A DNA stretch of 64,000 nucleotides from Lysobacterales bacterium 63-13 (GTDB taxonomy: Bacteria; Pseudomonadota; Gammaproteobacteria; Xanthomonadales; Rhodanobacteraceae), in contig MKWR01000031.1 in assembly GCA_001899855.1 (NCBI GenBank), forward strand, positions 62,001-126,000. Reading direction: 5' to 3'. A program made the translations under genes and the position numbers. Shown piece by piece: positions 1 through 8,056 of this stretch (positions are counted from its first letter, which is position 1; every line of letters starts with the position of its first letter). The notes under the pieces were generated by a model. The model did no database searches, was not told the origin of the DNA, and worked only from the letters and a program-made list of their open reading frames with translations.

Positions 1-402
1 CGAGGTGCCGCCAATTGCCCGCACGGCCCAGACGTTTTGCAGGGTGAGCGGAACGGCCGTAGCACTGAAACCCCCGGGAGTTGTGCCAATCAGGCCGTTG
101 GCGCTGAGGCCACCGAGGCCGCCGGTCGCGTTCAACGCACCGGTCGCACCCAGGTCGCAGTTGGAAATGGGCGGTGTCCCATTGATGACGCTGCCGCTGC
201 CGCAGAGCATTCCGGCCATGGCCGACGACGGCACCGTCACGTTGACCGTGGAAAAGTAGTAAAGCAGGGTGATCGGGCTCAAGGTGACGTTGAGATCGAC
301 GACTGCATTCTGCGCGCTGGCGCTGTGCGCACCGAAAATTGCGCCGAAAGCGACCGTCGCGGCCGCGAGACGCGTGCCGCGCTTGCTGATAGATGTACGC
401 AT
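1..402 (-). CDS. Secreted protein of unknown function, 5' part only
   Basis: The reading frame stays open from an ATG at 402 to the window edge, giving the first 134 codons of a longer protein. The N-terminus has basic residues, a hydrophobic stretch and an SASA cleavage-like site near residue 30, so it is probably exported. The mature part is rich in Gly, Ala, Thr, Ser and Asn, with two cysteines (MLCGSG and SNCDLG) that could form a disulfide. An AGGA lies just before the ATG. I do not recognise the family. The 268 bases or more to its right contain no other convincing gene, so its promoter should lie there. Confidence 0.7.
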   Translation of the reverse strand, partial: MRTSISKRGTRLAAATVAFGAIFGAHSASAQNAVVDLNVTLSPITLLYYFSTVNVTVPSSAMAGMLCGSGSVINGTPPISNCDLGATGALNATGGLGGLSANGLIGTTPGGFSATAVPLTLQNVWAVRAIGGTS

Positions 403-900
403 GATCCTGGACTCTCTCTCTGTAGTGGCAAAATGGATGGACGTCGAGTGCGCATTTCTGACAACCACAAACAACGCACGTCGACTTTTGATGAAACACC
501 CAGGATTCCGGCGCTCCGGCCTTCCTCCTGGTCCCCCGTGCAGCGAATCCATCGCCAGACAGTTGATTGATCCCGCAACCCTGAACACAGTTGGCCCGAC
601 TTGATGCGGCGCGATCTGCGGTGATTTCCGTCAGGGTCGCGGAACCACGTCACAGTCTTTGCCAGTTTCGTGCCAACTGCGTCACAGTTTACCGGTTCCG
701 CCGCCTTGATTTCGCAAAAAGACGGTGTTCCGGTGCGGATCTTGCATGGGCAAGTGGCCCTTCCTGATCTGAATCAAGGCTGGTTTTTCGGCCTCACGTC
801 AGACTTTGCGATCGAAGCGGCGAGGGGCCCGGCCTGGATTGACGGCGCGGACCTCATGCGGTCGCTCATCCCTCTGGATTGCCGCACCGAGCAAAATCGC

Positions 901-2841
901 ATGCCCGCAGAATCACCGTTGACCCGCCACCGCATCGATGCCTGTTTCCTCGGACCGTACGGCGAGAACGACGGCCTGCTGGAGAAGCTCGTCGTCGAGT
1001 TCCTGCGCGATCACGTCTACTGGCGACGCAACTTCCATCCCGAGGATCCGCCGGCAATATCAACCGAGGCCTCGCGCCATCCGGATTACCTGGCCTTCGA
1101 ATCGCGCATGCGCCGCGAACTGCACCAGCTTTCGGCCGCGCTGAAACGGTCGGTGCCATTCCACAGTCCGCGCTACATGGGGCACATGGTCTCGGACCTG
1201 TTGTTGCCGGGCCTGGTCGCGCAAATCCTCACCCTGCCGTACAACCCGAACAACGTCAGCGAGGATTCGGCGCCGGTCACCGTCGACATGGAAGTGCAGG
1301 TCGGCCTGCAACTGGCGCAGATGGTCGGTTACCCGCACGATCCGCTGCAGCCGGAATGTGCGTTTGGCCACCTGACTTCCGGCGGCACCCTGGCCAACTA
1401 TCAGGCGCTGCGCCTGGCCCTTGCCCTGAAAGCCTTTCCGGTGGCCCTGCGCGCGGCTGGTGTACCCGATCTGGTCCTGCCCGAGGATGACTGGAGCGCG
1501 TTCAACCTGCATCCGCGCGCCGGCACGCAGTTGCTTGATCAATGGCAGCGCTGGCTGGCCGGGCAGACATCGGCACTGCGCATGCAGTGGCGGCGGCGCG
1601 TGCAGGAGGCGCGCATCGAGCATCTCGGCCTGGTCGAGTTCTTTGCCCGCCATCCGACCTTGCGCGTGCCGCTGGTGCTGGCCCCGGTGACCGCGCACTA
1701 CTCGTGGAGCAAGGGCCTGAAACTGCTTGGACTGGGTCGTGCGCAAATGCACTTGCTGCCCGAGAACGGCATGCGCCTCGATGTCGATGCGCTGGAAACG
1801 ATCCTCGAACGCTGCCAGCGTGAACGCCAACCGGTGCTGCTGTCGGTTGCCGTGCTTGGCACCACCGAATACGGCACCTTCGACCCGGTCGATCGCATGC
1901 TCGAGGCACGCGAGCGCGCCACGGCCGCAGGACTCGGTCATTCCGTGCATGTCGACGCGGCCTGGGGCGGCTATCTGGCCACCGTCTTCCGCAACGAGGA
2001 TGGCAGCCTGCGCAGTCGCGCGGAGATCGCCCGCGGCTACAACGCATTTCCCAACGCGGAGGTGTATTCCGCGATCGCCGCCCTCGCCGATACCGATTCC
2101 ATCACCATCGATCCGCACAAGCTCGGCTACCTGCCGTTTGGCACCGGTGCCTTTGTCTGTCGCGATCACCGCGTCACCGCGCTGCTCTCGGAAGAGGCCG
2201 ACTATGTCTTCACCGGCGCCGCCAGCAAGAGCTATCTGGAACGCTATCGCGGCCTTGGCCAGTTCATCCCGGAAGGCTCCAAATCCGGCGCGAATGCCGC
2301 CGCGGTGTTCGTCACCCATCGCGTCCTGCCGCTAAACCACCTGCACTTTGGCCGCTTGACCCGGCAGACCCTCCTCGCTGCCGAGGCCTTCTACCAGCGC
2401 GCCACGAGGTTTGCCGCGGACAATCGGGATTGCGTCGCCGCCCTGGTGCCGTTCCAGCCGGACAGCAACCTCGTTTGCCTGGCCCTGAACCCGCGCGGCA
2501 ACAGCCGCGTCGCCGAGGCCAATGCCTTTGTCCGTCGCCTGCACGACGACATGCGCGCCGATCCGCGCCACCCGCTGCAGCTGAAGCAGTTCTTCGGCTC
2601 GATGACGACCTTGCGTGCCGAAGCGCTCGGCGAGGTCGAGATGCGCCGCATCTTCGACGCGCTGGGCCTGGATTCAGGCACCCTCGATGGCGACGAAGGC
2701 AATGACCGCATCGTCATCCTGCGCCACACGCTGATGAATCCCTACCTGATCGATCACGAGAACGGCATCAGCTACATCGACCTGTACTTCGACTACCTGC
2801 AGGACCTCGTGCGCGAACGGGTTGGTGCGAGCCGTCCCTGA
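901..2841 (+). CDS. Group II PLP-dependent decarboxylase
   Basis: This is a fold-type I, glutamate/tyrosine-decarboxylase-like enzyme that would decarboxylate an amino acid using pyridoxal phosphate. The PLP site is clear: HVDAAWGG, where the Asp should contact the pyridine nitrogen, and further on DPHKLGYLPFGTGAF, with the Schiff-base lysine. The substrate cannot be read from sequence. The frame is open upstream to a GTG at 670 with other ATGs at 856 and 901. I prefer 901 because recognisable family sequence (FLGPYGEN) starts soon after and the upstream codons look non-coding, but no start has a strong ribosome site. At about 646 residues it is longer than the usual 450-550. It seems to be transcribed alone. 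Confidence 0.85.
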   Translation: MPAESPLTRHRIDACFLGPYGENDGLLEKLVVEFLRDHVYWRRNFHPEDPPAISTEASRHPDYLAFESRMRRELHQLSAALKRSVPFHSPRYMGHMVSDLLLPGLVAQILTLPYNPNNVSEDSAPVTVDMEVQVGLQLAQMVGYPHDPLQPECAFGHLTSGGTLANYQALRLALALKAFPVALRAAGVPDLVLPEDDWSAFNLHPRAGTQLLDQWQRWLAGQTSALRMQWRRRVQEARIEHLGLVEFFARHPTLRVPLVLAPVTAHYSWSKGLKLLGLGRAQMHLLPENGMRLDVDALETILERCQRERQPVLLSVAVLGTTEYGTFDPVDRMLEARERATAAGLGHSVHVDAAWGGYLATVFRNEDGSLRSRAEIARGYNAFPNAEVYSAIAALADTDSITIDPHKLGYLPFGTGAFVCRDHRVTALLSEEADYVFTGAASKSYLERYRGLGQFIPEGSKSGANAAAVFVTHRVLPLNHLHFGRLTRQTLLAAEAFYQRATRFAADNRDCVAALVPFQPDSNLVCLALNPRGNSRVAEANAFVRRLHDDMRADPRHPLQLKQFFGSMTTLRAEALGEVEMRRIFDALGLDSGTLDGDEGNDRIVILRHTLMNPYLIDHENGISYIDLYFDYLQDLVRERVGASRP

Positions 2842-2897
2842 AAGGGGTGCTTCTCAGTCGCGATGCTTTTGCCTTGATTGATTTGCGCCAATTCGAG

Positions 2898-2917
2898 GCG
2901 CGGCATGGATGCCGCGC
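2898..2917. terminator. Perfect 8-bp hairpin after the decarboxylase gene
   Basis: GCGCGGCA and TGCCGCGC flank a TGGA loop. It lies 56 bases after the decarboxylase stop and could end that transcript. There is no T-tract, so terminator function is tentative. Confidence 0.4.
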
Positions 2918-3021
2918 ATCAATGGAGCGGGGAGATCAAATTGTCGCGAATGCCGTGTGACGCAGCAGCACCGCCGGTCTACCGACGGGAAAACAAGTGG
3001 GGAAACCTCGGGCAGAGTCGA

Positions 3022-3047
3022 GCATCCATCGACGGCGCGATGGATGC
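3022..3047 (-). terminator. Perfect 10-bp inverted repeat after the HMA-like gene
   Basis: GCATCCATCG and CGATGGATGC flank a 6-base loop, 25 bases beyond the stop of the leftward gene at 3072. It is a plausible end for that transcript. No T-run follows. Confidence 0.4.
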
Positions 3048-3071
3048 CTGGGGTCGCGTCCGGTTTGCGGA

Positions 3072-3326
3072 TCAGGCGCAGTGGCCGCAGCAGGTATGCC
3101 CGCCCTGGATGTGCACCGGCTCGGCGGGTTGCTCGAGGGTGACGTATTCGCAATGTGCCTTGGCCAGTGCGGCCTTGGCCTGTTCGACGGTGACATCGCC
3201 ATCGATCAGGATCGACTGGCTGGACATTTCGGCGCGGACGGTGGCGTCGGCATCGAGCTCCTGGATGGCGTGGGTGATGGCGATGGCCATCGACTGGGTG
3301 ATCGGCTGGGACGTGGTGAACAGCAT
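3072..3326 (-). CDS. Small HMA-like protein with a Cys-rich tail
   Basis: An 84-residue cytoplasmic protein. The ATG at 3326 is chosen because GAGGAA lies 7 bases upstream. Longer in-frame starts lack such a site and would swallow the FNR-type box. The predicted alternation of strands and helices (ILIDGDVTVEQAKAAL) resembles the heavy-metal-associated fold, but the usual N-terminal CxxC is absent. Instead the protein ends in HTCCGHCA, which could bind a metal. It could be a metal carrier or assembly factor for the respiratory genes to its right. That is inference from its FNR-type box and position. The family assignment is weak. Confidence 0.7.
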   Translation of the reverse strand: MLFTTSQPITQSMAIAITHAIQELDADATVRAEMSSQSILIDGDVTVEQAKAALAKAHCEYVTLEQPAEPVHIQGGHTCCGHCA

Positions 3327-3415
3327 GCGGGTTTCCTCATGACGCGGATGGTTGATGAGCCAGCCGCCATTGCGGCAGCGTGCACGCATGGTGGCCGGCT
3401 GCCGACGAATGCGCA

Positions 3416-3429
3416 TTGACGGCGGTCAA
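3416..3429 (-). promoter_or_regulatory. FNR/ANR-type box upstream of the HMA-like gene
   Basis: TTGACGGCGGTCAA is a perfect dyad matching the TTGAT-N4-ATCAA consensus at 8 of 10 half-site bases and consisting of two mirrored TTGAC halves. It lies 90 bases before the ATG at 3326. It is one of five such sites in the respiratory island. Confidence 0.65.
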
Positions 3430-3469
3430 GCGAATGCGCGTCGCGTGGTGCAGGCGTGGCGGCACTCCC

Positions 3470-5467
3470 TCAGTCGCCGATTCGCCTGCGCCAATGCAGA
3501 GTCGCCGTTGCCGCCAGCAGCAGGAGCAGGCCAAGCACGATCAGCAGGCGCGGGTTCAGCAGGGGAACCGAAATCACCACGCTGCCGCGGCAGGCATCGA
3601 ATACCGGTGCCGGATCGGGGCCGCTCCACGCCGCGATCATCGCCGCCGCATCGCTGCAATCGACGCGGCCATCGCCGTTGAAGTCGCCGGCGCGGCAGCT
3701 TTCGGAATCGGCACTGGCTGCCAGGCATTCGGCCAGTGCGCCGGCATCGCCGCTGTCGAGCACGCCATTGCCGTTGAAGTCGCCACGCAGGAATCCGCCC
3801 AGCGCGATCGTCGCCGAGGCCATGGTAACGGGTGCGGCACGGCCACTTTCTTCCCAGAGATCGTGCAGGGTCTGGCCCCAGTGGTCGCTGTGGTTGGCAT
3901 CACGCAGGGCCTCGATGTAGTGGCGCGTGACGGTCTGGTAGAGCACGCTGACTTCGGCACTGGCCGCGTTCGCCGGAATCCAGAAATGCGCATCGTCCCA
4001 ATATTGGCCATCCGCGTAATGGCGGCCGACCGCGGGTGCGCCGGCCGCGGCGTAGTCGGCGTTGTGGAAACCGCGTGGCGGGATGCGCGTGTCCTTGACG
4101 ATGGTGTCGGCCAGCGCCATGTGCGTGGTGCGCCCGGCGGCCTGGCCGGTCGCCGCGGCGGCGGCATCGGAAAGCCCCACGGCCATTTCATAGACGATCG
4201 TGCCGTCCTCATCGAGTTCGGCGCTGAGCGCATCGTAGGCACCGTATTCGCGCAGCAGGTTGCCGCCGGCATCGCGCAGGCGCACCTGCACCCAGGCGCG
4301 ACGGCCCTCGATATGCCCGGTCGGCAACTTGTGGCCACTCTCGTTGATGACGCGGGCGCGCAGCACGCCACCGGTATCCTGGGCCAGCTCCAGCGAAGCG
4401 GCGCGACCAAGCATGTCGTTGGCCGCGGCCATGCCGACCGCCAGTGCATCCTGGTCGACGGCCGGATCGTCCGCATAGTAGCGGCCGATGATGTCGAGCA
4501 CCCACGATGAGGCACCGGCGAAATCGTGGCTGCGCAGATCCGCCCGCGGCGGAACGATGTTGCAGGCATAACCGGCGCGCACCGGCATGTGGCAATCCTG
4601 GCATGTCGAGACGACAGCACCGCCTTCGCCGCCGAAACGCCCACCCATGTCGACGCCGCCAGCGGCGAATGCCGACAGCTTCCATTCGGTATAGGTGCGT
4701 TCCAGCGGGAAGTGGCTGGCCAGATCCTCGCTTTCCGGCGGCGTATCGAGTGCGTTGTAGCGATAGCTGCCATCGTCCTGGCGCGATACCGCGACATTGC
4801 CGACATCGTGGCAGGTTCCGCACAGGGCGCTGCTGCGGTGGTAGGGCGAGACCAGCAGTTCATGCGAGGGCAGGGCATCGCTGCGCGGGCCGCGGCGGAT
4901 GCCGTCCGGATCGAGCACGAACATCGCGTTGCCGGTGAATGCCGGTACCGATTCGAGTGCGGCGAGGACTTCGGCGTCGCGCGGCGGGCTGCTGCCTTCC
5001 ACGTAACGCGGATCGACCATGGCATGGCAGAAATGGCAATCGACGCCATCGCGGTCGCGATCGTTGAGGGCGCTGCCATCGGCGGTTTCCACGGTGCCGC
5101 TGACCACCGCCATCGGCACATGGCAACGCAGGCAGAAGTAGCCGACGTTGGCGACATCCTGGTTGGCCGTGGCGAGCTGGGCGAAGAACAAGGGATCGCG
5201 ACCGGCATTGGCCATCAGGCTGCCTTTCCAACTGGCATAGGGTTCGCTGCTGCTGCCGGTATTGGCATGGCAGGATGCGCAGGCGCGCGGCGGCAGGAAC
5301 GAACCGGCGTGGGCGTCGCCGACCTGGGTGCCGGAGAGATGGAAATCGCGCAGGGTGGCTGGAACCGGATCAGCCAGGGCCAGCGTGGAGCAGGCCAGCA
5401 CGGTGGCGGCCAGGCACAGCCGCCGGGCCAGTCGGCGCAGCTCCGCACGCAGGGGAATCGGACGCAT
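3470..5467 (-). CDS. Exported five-heme cytochrome c with dockerin-like repeats and C-terminal anchor
   Basis: A 665-residue periplasmic or surface cytochrome. The start at 5467 has GGAG six bases upstream and gives a clean signal peptide ending near LALADPVP. Longer in-frame starts would leave the FNR-type box inside or against the gene. Five CxxCH heme motifs are visible: CASCH, CLRCH, CHFCH, CGTCH and CQDCH. The first four fall in roughly the first 210 residues. After a beta-rich middle come two calcium-loop repeats, DFNGNGVLDSGD and DFNGDGRVDCSD, like dockerin or EF-hand loops. The C-terminus is a hydrophobic helix followed by WRRR, the layout of an IPTL/PEP-CTERM sorting tail. It probably carries electrons for the neighbouring reductase system or from an extracellular donor. 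The exact partner is unknown. Confidence 0.85.
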   Translation of the reverse strand: MRPIPLRAELRRLARRLCLAATVLACSTLALADPVPATLRDFHLSGTQVGDAHAGSFLPPRACASCHANTGSSSEPYASWKGSLMANAGRDPLFFAQLATANQDVANVGYFCLRCHVPMAVVSGTVETADGSALNDRDRDGVDCHFCHAMVDPRYVEGSSPPRDAEVLAALESVPAFTGNAMFVLDPDGIRRGPRSDALPSHELLVSPYHRSSALCGTCHDVGNVAVSRQDDGSYRYNALDTPPESEDLASHFPLERTYTEWKLSAFAAGGVDMGGRFGGEGGAVVSTCQDCHMPVRAGYACNIVPPRADLRSHDFAGASSWVLDIIGRYYADDPAVDQDALAVGMAAANDMLGRAASLELAQDTGGVLRARVINESGHKLPTGHIEGRRAWVQVRLRDAGGNLLREYGAYDALSAELDEDGTIVYEMAVGLSDAAAAATGQAAGRTTHMALADTIVKDTRIPPRGFHNADYAAAGAPAVGRHYADGQYWDDAHFWIPANAASAEVSVLYQTVTRHYIEALRDANHSDHWGQTLHDLWEESGRAAPVTMASATIALGGFLRGDFNGNGVLDSGDAGALAECLAASADSESCRAGDFNGDGRVDCSDAAAMIAAWSGPDPAPVFDACRGSVVISVPLLNPRLLIVLGLLLLLAATATLHWRRRIGD

Positions 5468-5523
5468 GGCGCGCTCCATGATCGGCAGTCCGAGAATGCT
5501 CGGCTGCCGATCGCGCAGGCGCA

Positions 5524-5537
5524 TTGATTTGCGTCAA
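5524..5537 (-). promoter_or_regulatory. FNR/ANR-type box upstream of the five-heme cytochrome
   Basis: TTGATTTGCGTCAA matches TTGAT-N4-ATCAA with one half-site change. It sits 57 bases before the ATG at 5467, a normal distance for an activator site. Confidence 0.75.
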
Positions 5538-5540
5538 GCG

Positions 5541-5559
5541 CTCCCGGATGGACCGGGAG
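5541..5559 (-). terminator. Hairpin after the HiPIP gene
   Basis: CTCCCGG and CCGGGAG flank ATGGA, 22 bases beyond the HiPIP stop and directly beside the next FNR-type box. It should separate the two transcripts. No T-tract is present. Confidence 0.45.
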
Positions 5560-5580
5560 CCTGGATCGGTGGCGGAAGGA

Positions 5581-5892
5581 TTACTTCTTCAGCGCCCAGG
5601 CCGAGCACCAGCCCTTCGGGGCAACCGAGAAGCCGGGGAAGATCGAGCAGCCATTGGTGGCGGCAATGTGGAACTGGCAGTTGTCGCAGAAGCTGTCCGG
5701 CTTGCGCGTCGCCTGATCGGACTTGTTGGCGTCTTCGATGTAATGCAGCGCCTTGGCTTGCGCATTGGTCACCGGCAGCGGTGGCATGGCGGCCAGGGCA
5801 TGGTGCGGCACCAGCGCGAGCAGCGGCAGGGCGGCAGCGGCAACTGCGCTGCGGAGGAGGAAGCGACGGCGGGCTGGGTCGGTGGTGTGCAT
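5581..5892 (-). CDS. High-potential iron-sulfur protein (HiPIP)
   Basis: A 103-residue periplasmic [4Fe-4S] electron carrier. The twin-arginine signal (RRRFLLRS) fits cofactor loading before export. The cluster ligands are C69, C72, C82 and C96 in CDNCQ, GCSIFPG and GWCSAW, the HiPIP pattern. The ATG at 5892 has GGGAG seven bases upstream. HiPIPs deliver electrons to photosynthetic centres or to terminal oxidases, as known for Rhodothermus. Here the obvious recipient is one of the heme-copper enzymes encoded to the right. It has its own FNR-type box, so it is probably transcribed separately from the operon before it. Confidence 0.92.
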   Translation of the reverse strand: MHTTDPARRRFLLRSAVAAAALPLLALVPHHALAAMPPLPVTNAQAKALHYIEDANKSDQATRKPDSFCDNCQFHIAATNGCSIFPGFSVAPKGWCSAWALKK

Positions 5893-6096
5893 GTGGATCT
5901 CCCGGATGGCTGGCTTGTCGAGTGGGTGATTCGTTCGTTGCGGTGTATCCACGGGACGTCTCGCAGGCGCGGATGCGTGGCCCCGGAACGCCGTTCCGGG
6001 CAACGCGATGCGATGTCGATCCGCGTGTTGCGAAGATGCTCTGGACTGCCTCGACGAACGAGGCGCTACAGTACGACAAGCGCCCCGCGTGTCAAC

Positions 6097-6110
6097 TTGA
6101 CCCCGATCAA
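6097..6110 (-). promoter_or_regulatory. FNR/ANR-type box overlapping the preceding stop codon
   Basis: TTGACCCCGATCAA matches the consensus at 9 of 10 half-site bases. It covers the TGA of the cytochrome b-reductase gene (6107-6109) and lies 205 bases before the HiPIP ATG. Reading leftward, TACTGT at 6073-6068 is centred about 33 bases from the box centre and could be the -10, implying a long HiPIP leader. Confidence 0.65.
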
Positions 6111-8056
6111 GCCGATGGCCCTTCCTCCGCAGCCGGTGCATTGCCGGGTATCGAAGTGGCCGCCGGATTGAATGCGTCCGAATAACAGGCTTCCTTGCCG
6201 AGGCCGTGGGCGAGGAAGTCCGGCACCGCCGCTTCGACCATCTTCACCGAGCCGCACACATACGCTTCGTAGCCGGTCAGGTCGGCATGGTCCGCGAGCA
6301 TGGCCTCGTGGACGAGTCCGGTGCGGCCTCGCCACACATCCGAATCGGCCGGATTGGAAAGCACCGGCACGATGCGGAAATTGGCGTGCTCGCGCGCCCA
6401 GCTCTCGGCAAGGTCGAGCATGTACAGGTCATTGACGTCGCTGACGCCCCAGTAGAGTTCCATCGGCCGTTGCACGCCGCGATGGAAGGCATCCTCGACG
6501 ATGCTCTTGATCGGCGCGAAACCGGTGGCCCCGGCGACCATGAGCATGGGCCGCGTGCCGGCATGCAGGGTGAAGCGACCAAGCGGGCCTTCGAAATCGA
6601 TGCTGTCGCCGACCTTCATCTGCTCGAATACATGGGTGGTGAAACGGCCGCCGGGAATCAGCCGCACGTGCAGTTCGATGAGAGCGTTGTCGTGCGGTGG
6701 GTTGGCAAAGGAAAAGGCCCGGCGTTCGCCGTTGTCGAGGAGGATGTTGATGTACTGGCCGGCGACGAAGGTGATGCGCTGGCTGCCCGGAAGCGACACC
6801 AGCACGCGCATCACGGTATCGCTGAGGCGTTCCATCTGCTCGACCCGGCCCTGGTAGCGCTTGATCGTCGATGCCGCGCCCGAACGCAGGTTGTCGACCG
6901 GCACCTCGAACTCGATGTCCTCCAGCGGCACCGCGCAGCACATCAGTGCCTTGCCCTCGGCGCGCATTTCAGCGGTCAAGGTGCTGGGCTGGTAGGCACC
7001 GTGATCGACGCGGCCATTGAGGATGGTGCACATGCACACGCCACAACCTCCGTTCCTGCACTCATAGGGCAGGCTGAGGCCGGCGCGCAGGCCGGCTTCG
7101 AGCAGGGTTTCGTCCTGTCGCGCGCTGGCATGCTCGGGTCCGGGATGGATCGACATCTGGTAGATGCTCTGCGCGCCCGCCGTGCGCGGGCGCCGGCGCA
7201 GCCACGGCATCACCACGAGCACGCCGGTGCCGATCACGACCAGCGCCCAGACTGCGCCCAGCGACCAGTGATGGATCAGCGGATAGACCGGCAGCAGGAA
7301 CCAGTCGAGGCCGACCGAGACCACCTCGTAGGCAAGGTCGGCAGCGCCGCCCTGGCTGCGCACCGGCACCAGCAGGGACATCAGCAACAAGGTCAGCAGC
7401 AGGCCGATGGTGATCGGCCGTGGCGGTTGCGTGCTTGCCTTGGGTACGCGCTGGATATGCACCCACATCATCAGCAGGCACAGCAGGGGTGCGCCAATGT
7501 GGATGAAGGCAAGCAGCGAGAACAGGCGATCGTTGACGCTTGTCGGATCCATGAAATTGCGGATCAGGGTGCCGCCGAACCCGGGCAGCCAGTCCAGCCA
7601 TTCGAAACTGGAAACGACGACATACTGGGCCAATTTATCCCATGGCAACATGTATCCATTGATACCGGAGATGTAGACCAGCCAGATCAGGGCGACACCG
7701 GTCAGCCAGGAAAACGTGCGGAAGCCATGGATGCGGTCAAAGGCGAAGTGACGCAGCATGTGCAGCAGCATGAGCAGGACCATGGCATCCGAGGCATAGC
7801 GATGCGCGCTGCGCAGGATGCCGCCGAAATACCATTGGCCATGGGTCAGCGCCTGCACCGATGCATAGGCGCCCTCGACGCTGGTGTCGAAAAAGGCATA
7901 GAGGATGAGGCCGCTGCCGGCGACGATCCAGAACAGGAAGAAGACGATCGAGCCGAGGTGGTAGAACGGATTCAGGCGATCGCCAAAGGCCTTGTTGAAC
8001 AGGCCTTCGACGAGCATGAACAGGCGGCGCAGGCCATTTTGCAGATGAACGATCAT
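6107..8056 (-). CDS. Cytochrome b / [2Fe-2S] / flavin reductase fusion
   Basis: A 649-residue chimera. Residues 1-290 are a cytochrome b N-terminal domain plus extra helices, with heme ligands H85, H99, H186 and H200, the 14-residue spacing of bc1 cytochrome b. The Qo-site half is absent. Residues 300-385 are a plant-type ferredoxin with C333, C338, C341 and C373 or C374. Residues 395-630 are a ferredoxin-NADP reductase domain: RAFSFANPP for FAD, GATGFAPIKS for NAD(P) and VCGSVKMVE near the end. It would pass electrons between NAD(P)H and membrane b hemes or quinone on the cytoplasmic side. It overlaps the preceding gene by four bases (ATGA). I know no characterised enzyme with this arrangement. 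Confidence 0.85.
   Translation of the reverse strand: MIVHLQNGLRRLFMLVEGLFNKAFGDRLNPFYHLGSIVFFLFWIVAGSGLILYAFFDTSVEGAYASVQALTHGQWYFGGILRSAHRYASDAMVLLMLLHMLRHFAFDRIHGFRTFSWLTGVALIWLVYISGINGYMLPWDKLAQYVVVSSFEWLDWLPGFGGTLIRNFMDPTSVNDRLFSLLAFIHIGAPLLCLLMMWVHIQRVPKASTQPPRPITIGLLLTLLLMSLLVPVRSQGGAADLAYEVVSVGLDWFLLPVYPLIHHWSLGAVWALVVIGTGVLVVMPWLRRRPRTAGAQSIYQMSIHPGPEHASARQDETLLEAGLRAGLSLPYECRNGGCGVCMCTILNGRVDHGAYQPSTLTAEMRAEGKALMCCAVPLEDIEFEVPVDNLRSGAASTIKRYQGRVEQMERLSDTVMRVLVSLPGSQRITFVAGQYINILLDNGERRAFSFANPPHDNALIELHVRLIPGGRFTTHVFEQMKVGDSIDFEGPLGRFTLHAGTRPMLMVAGATGFAPIKSIVEDAFHRGVQRPMELYWGVSDVNDLYMLDLAESWAREHANFRIVPVLSNPADSDVWRGRTGLVHEAMLADHADLTGYEAYVCGSVKMVEAAVPDFLAHGLGKEACYSDAFNPAATSIPGNAPAAEEGPSA

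Noticed and set aside
2878-2891. A sixth FNR-type box, TTGATTTGCGCCAA
   Set aside because: One half is GCCAA, and no gene starts suitably downstream on either strand; it lies beyond the ends of two convergent genes.
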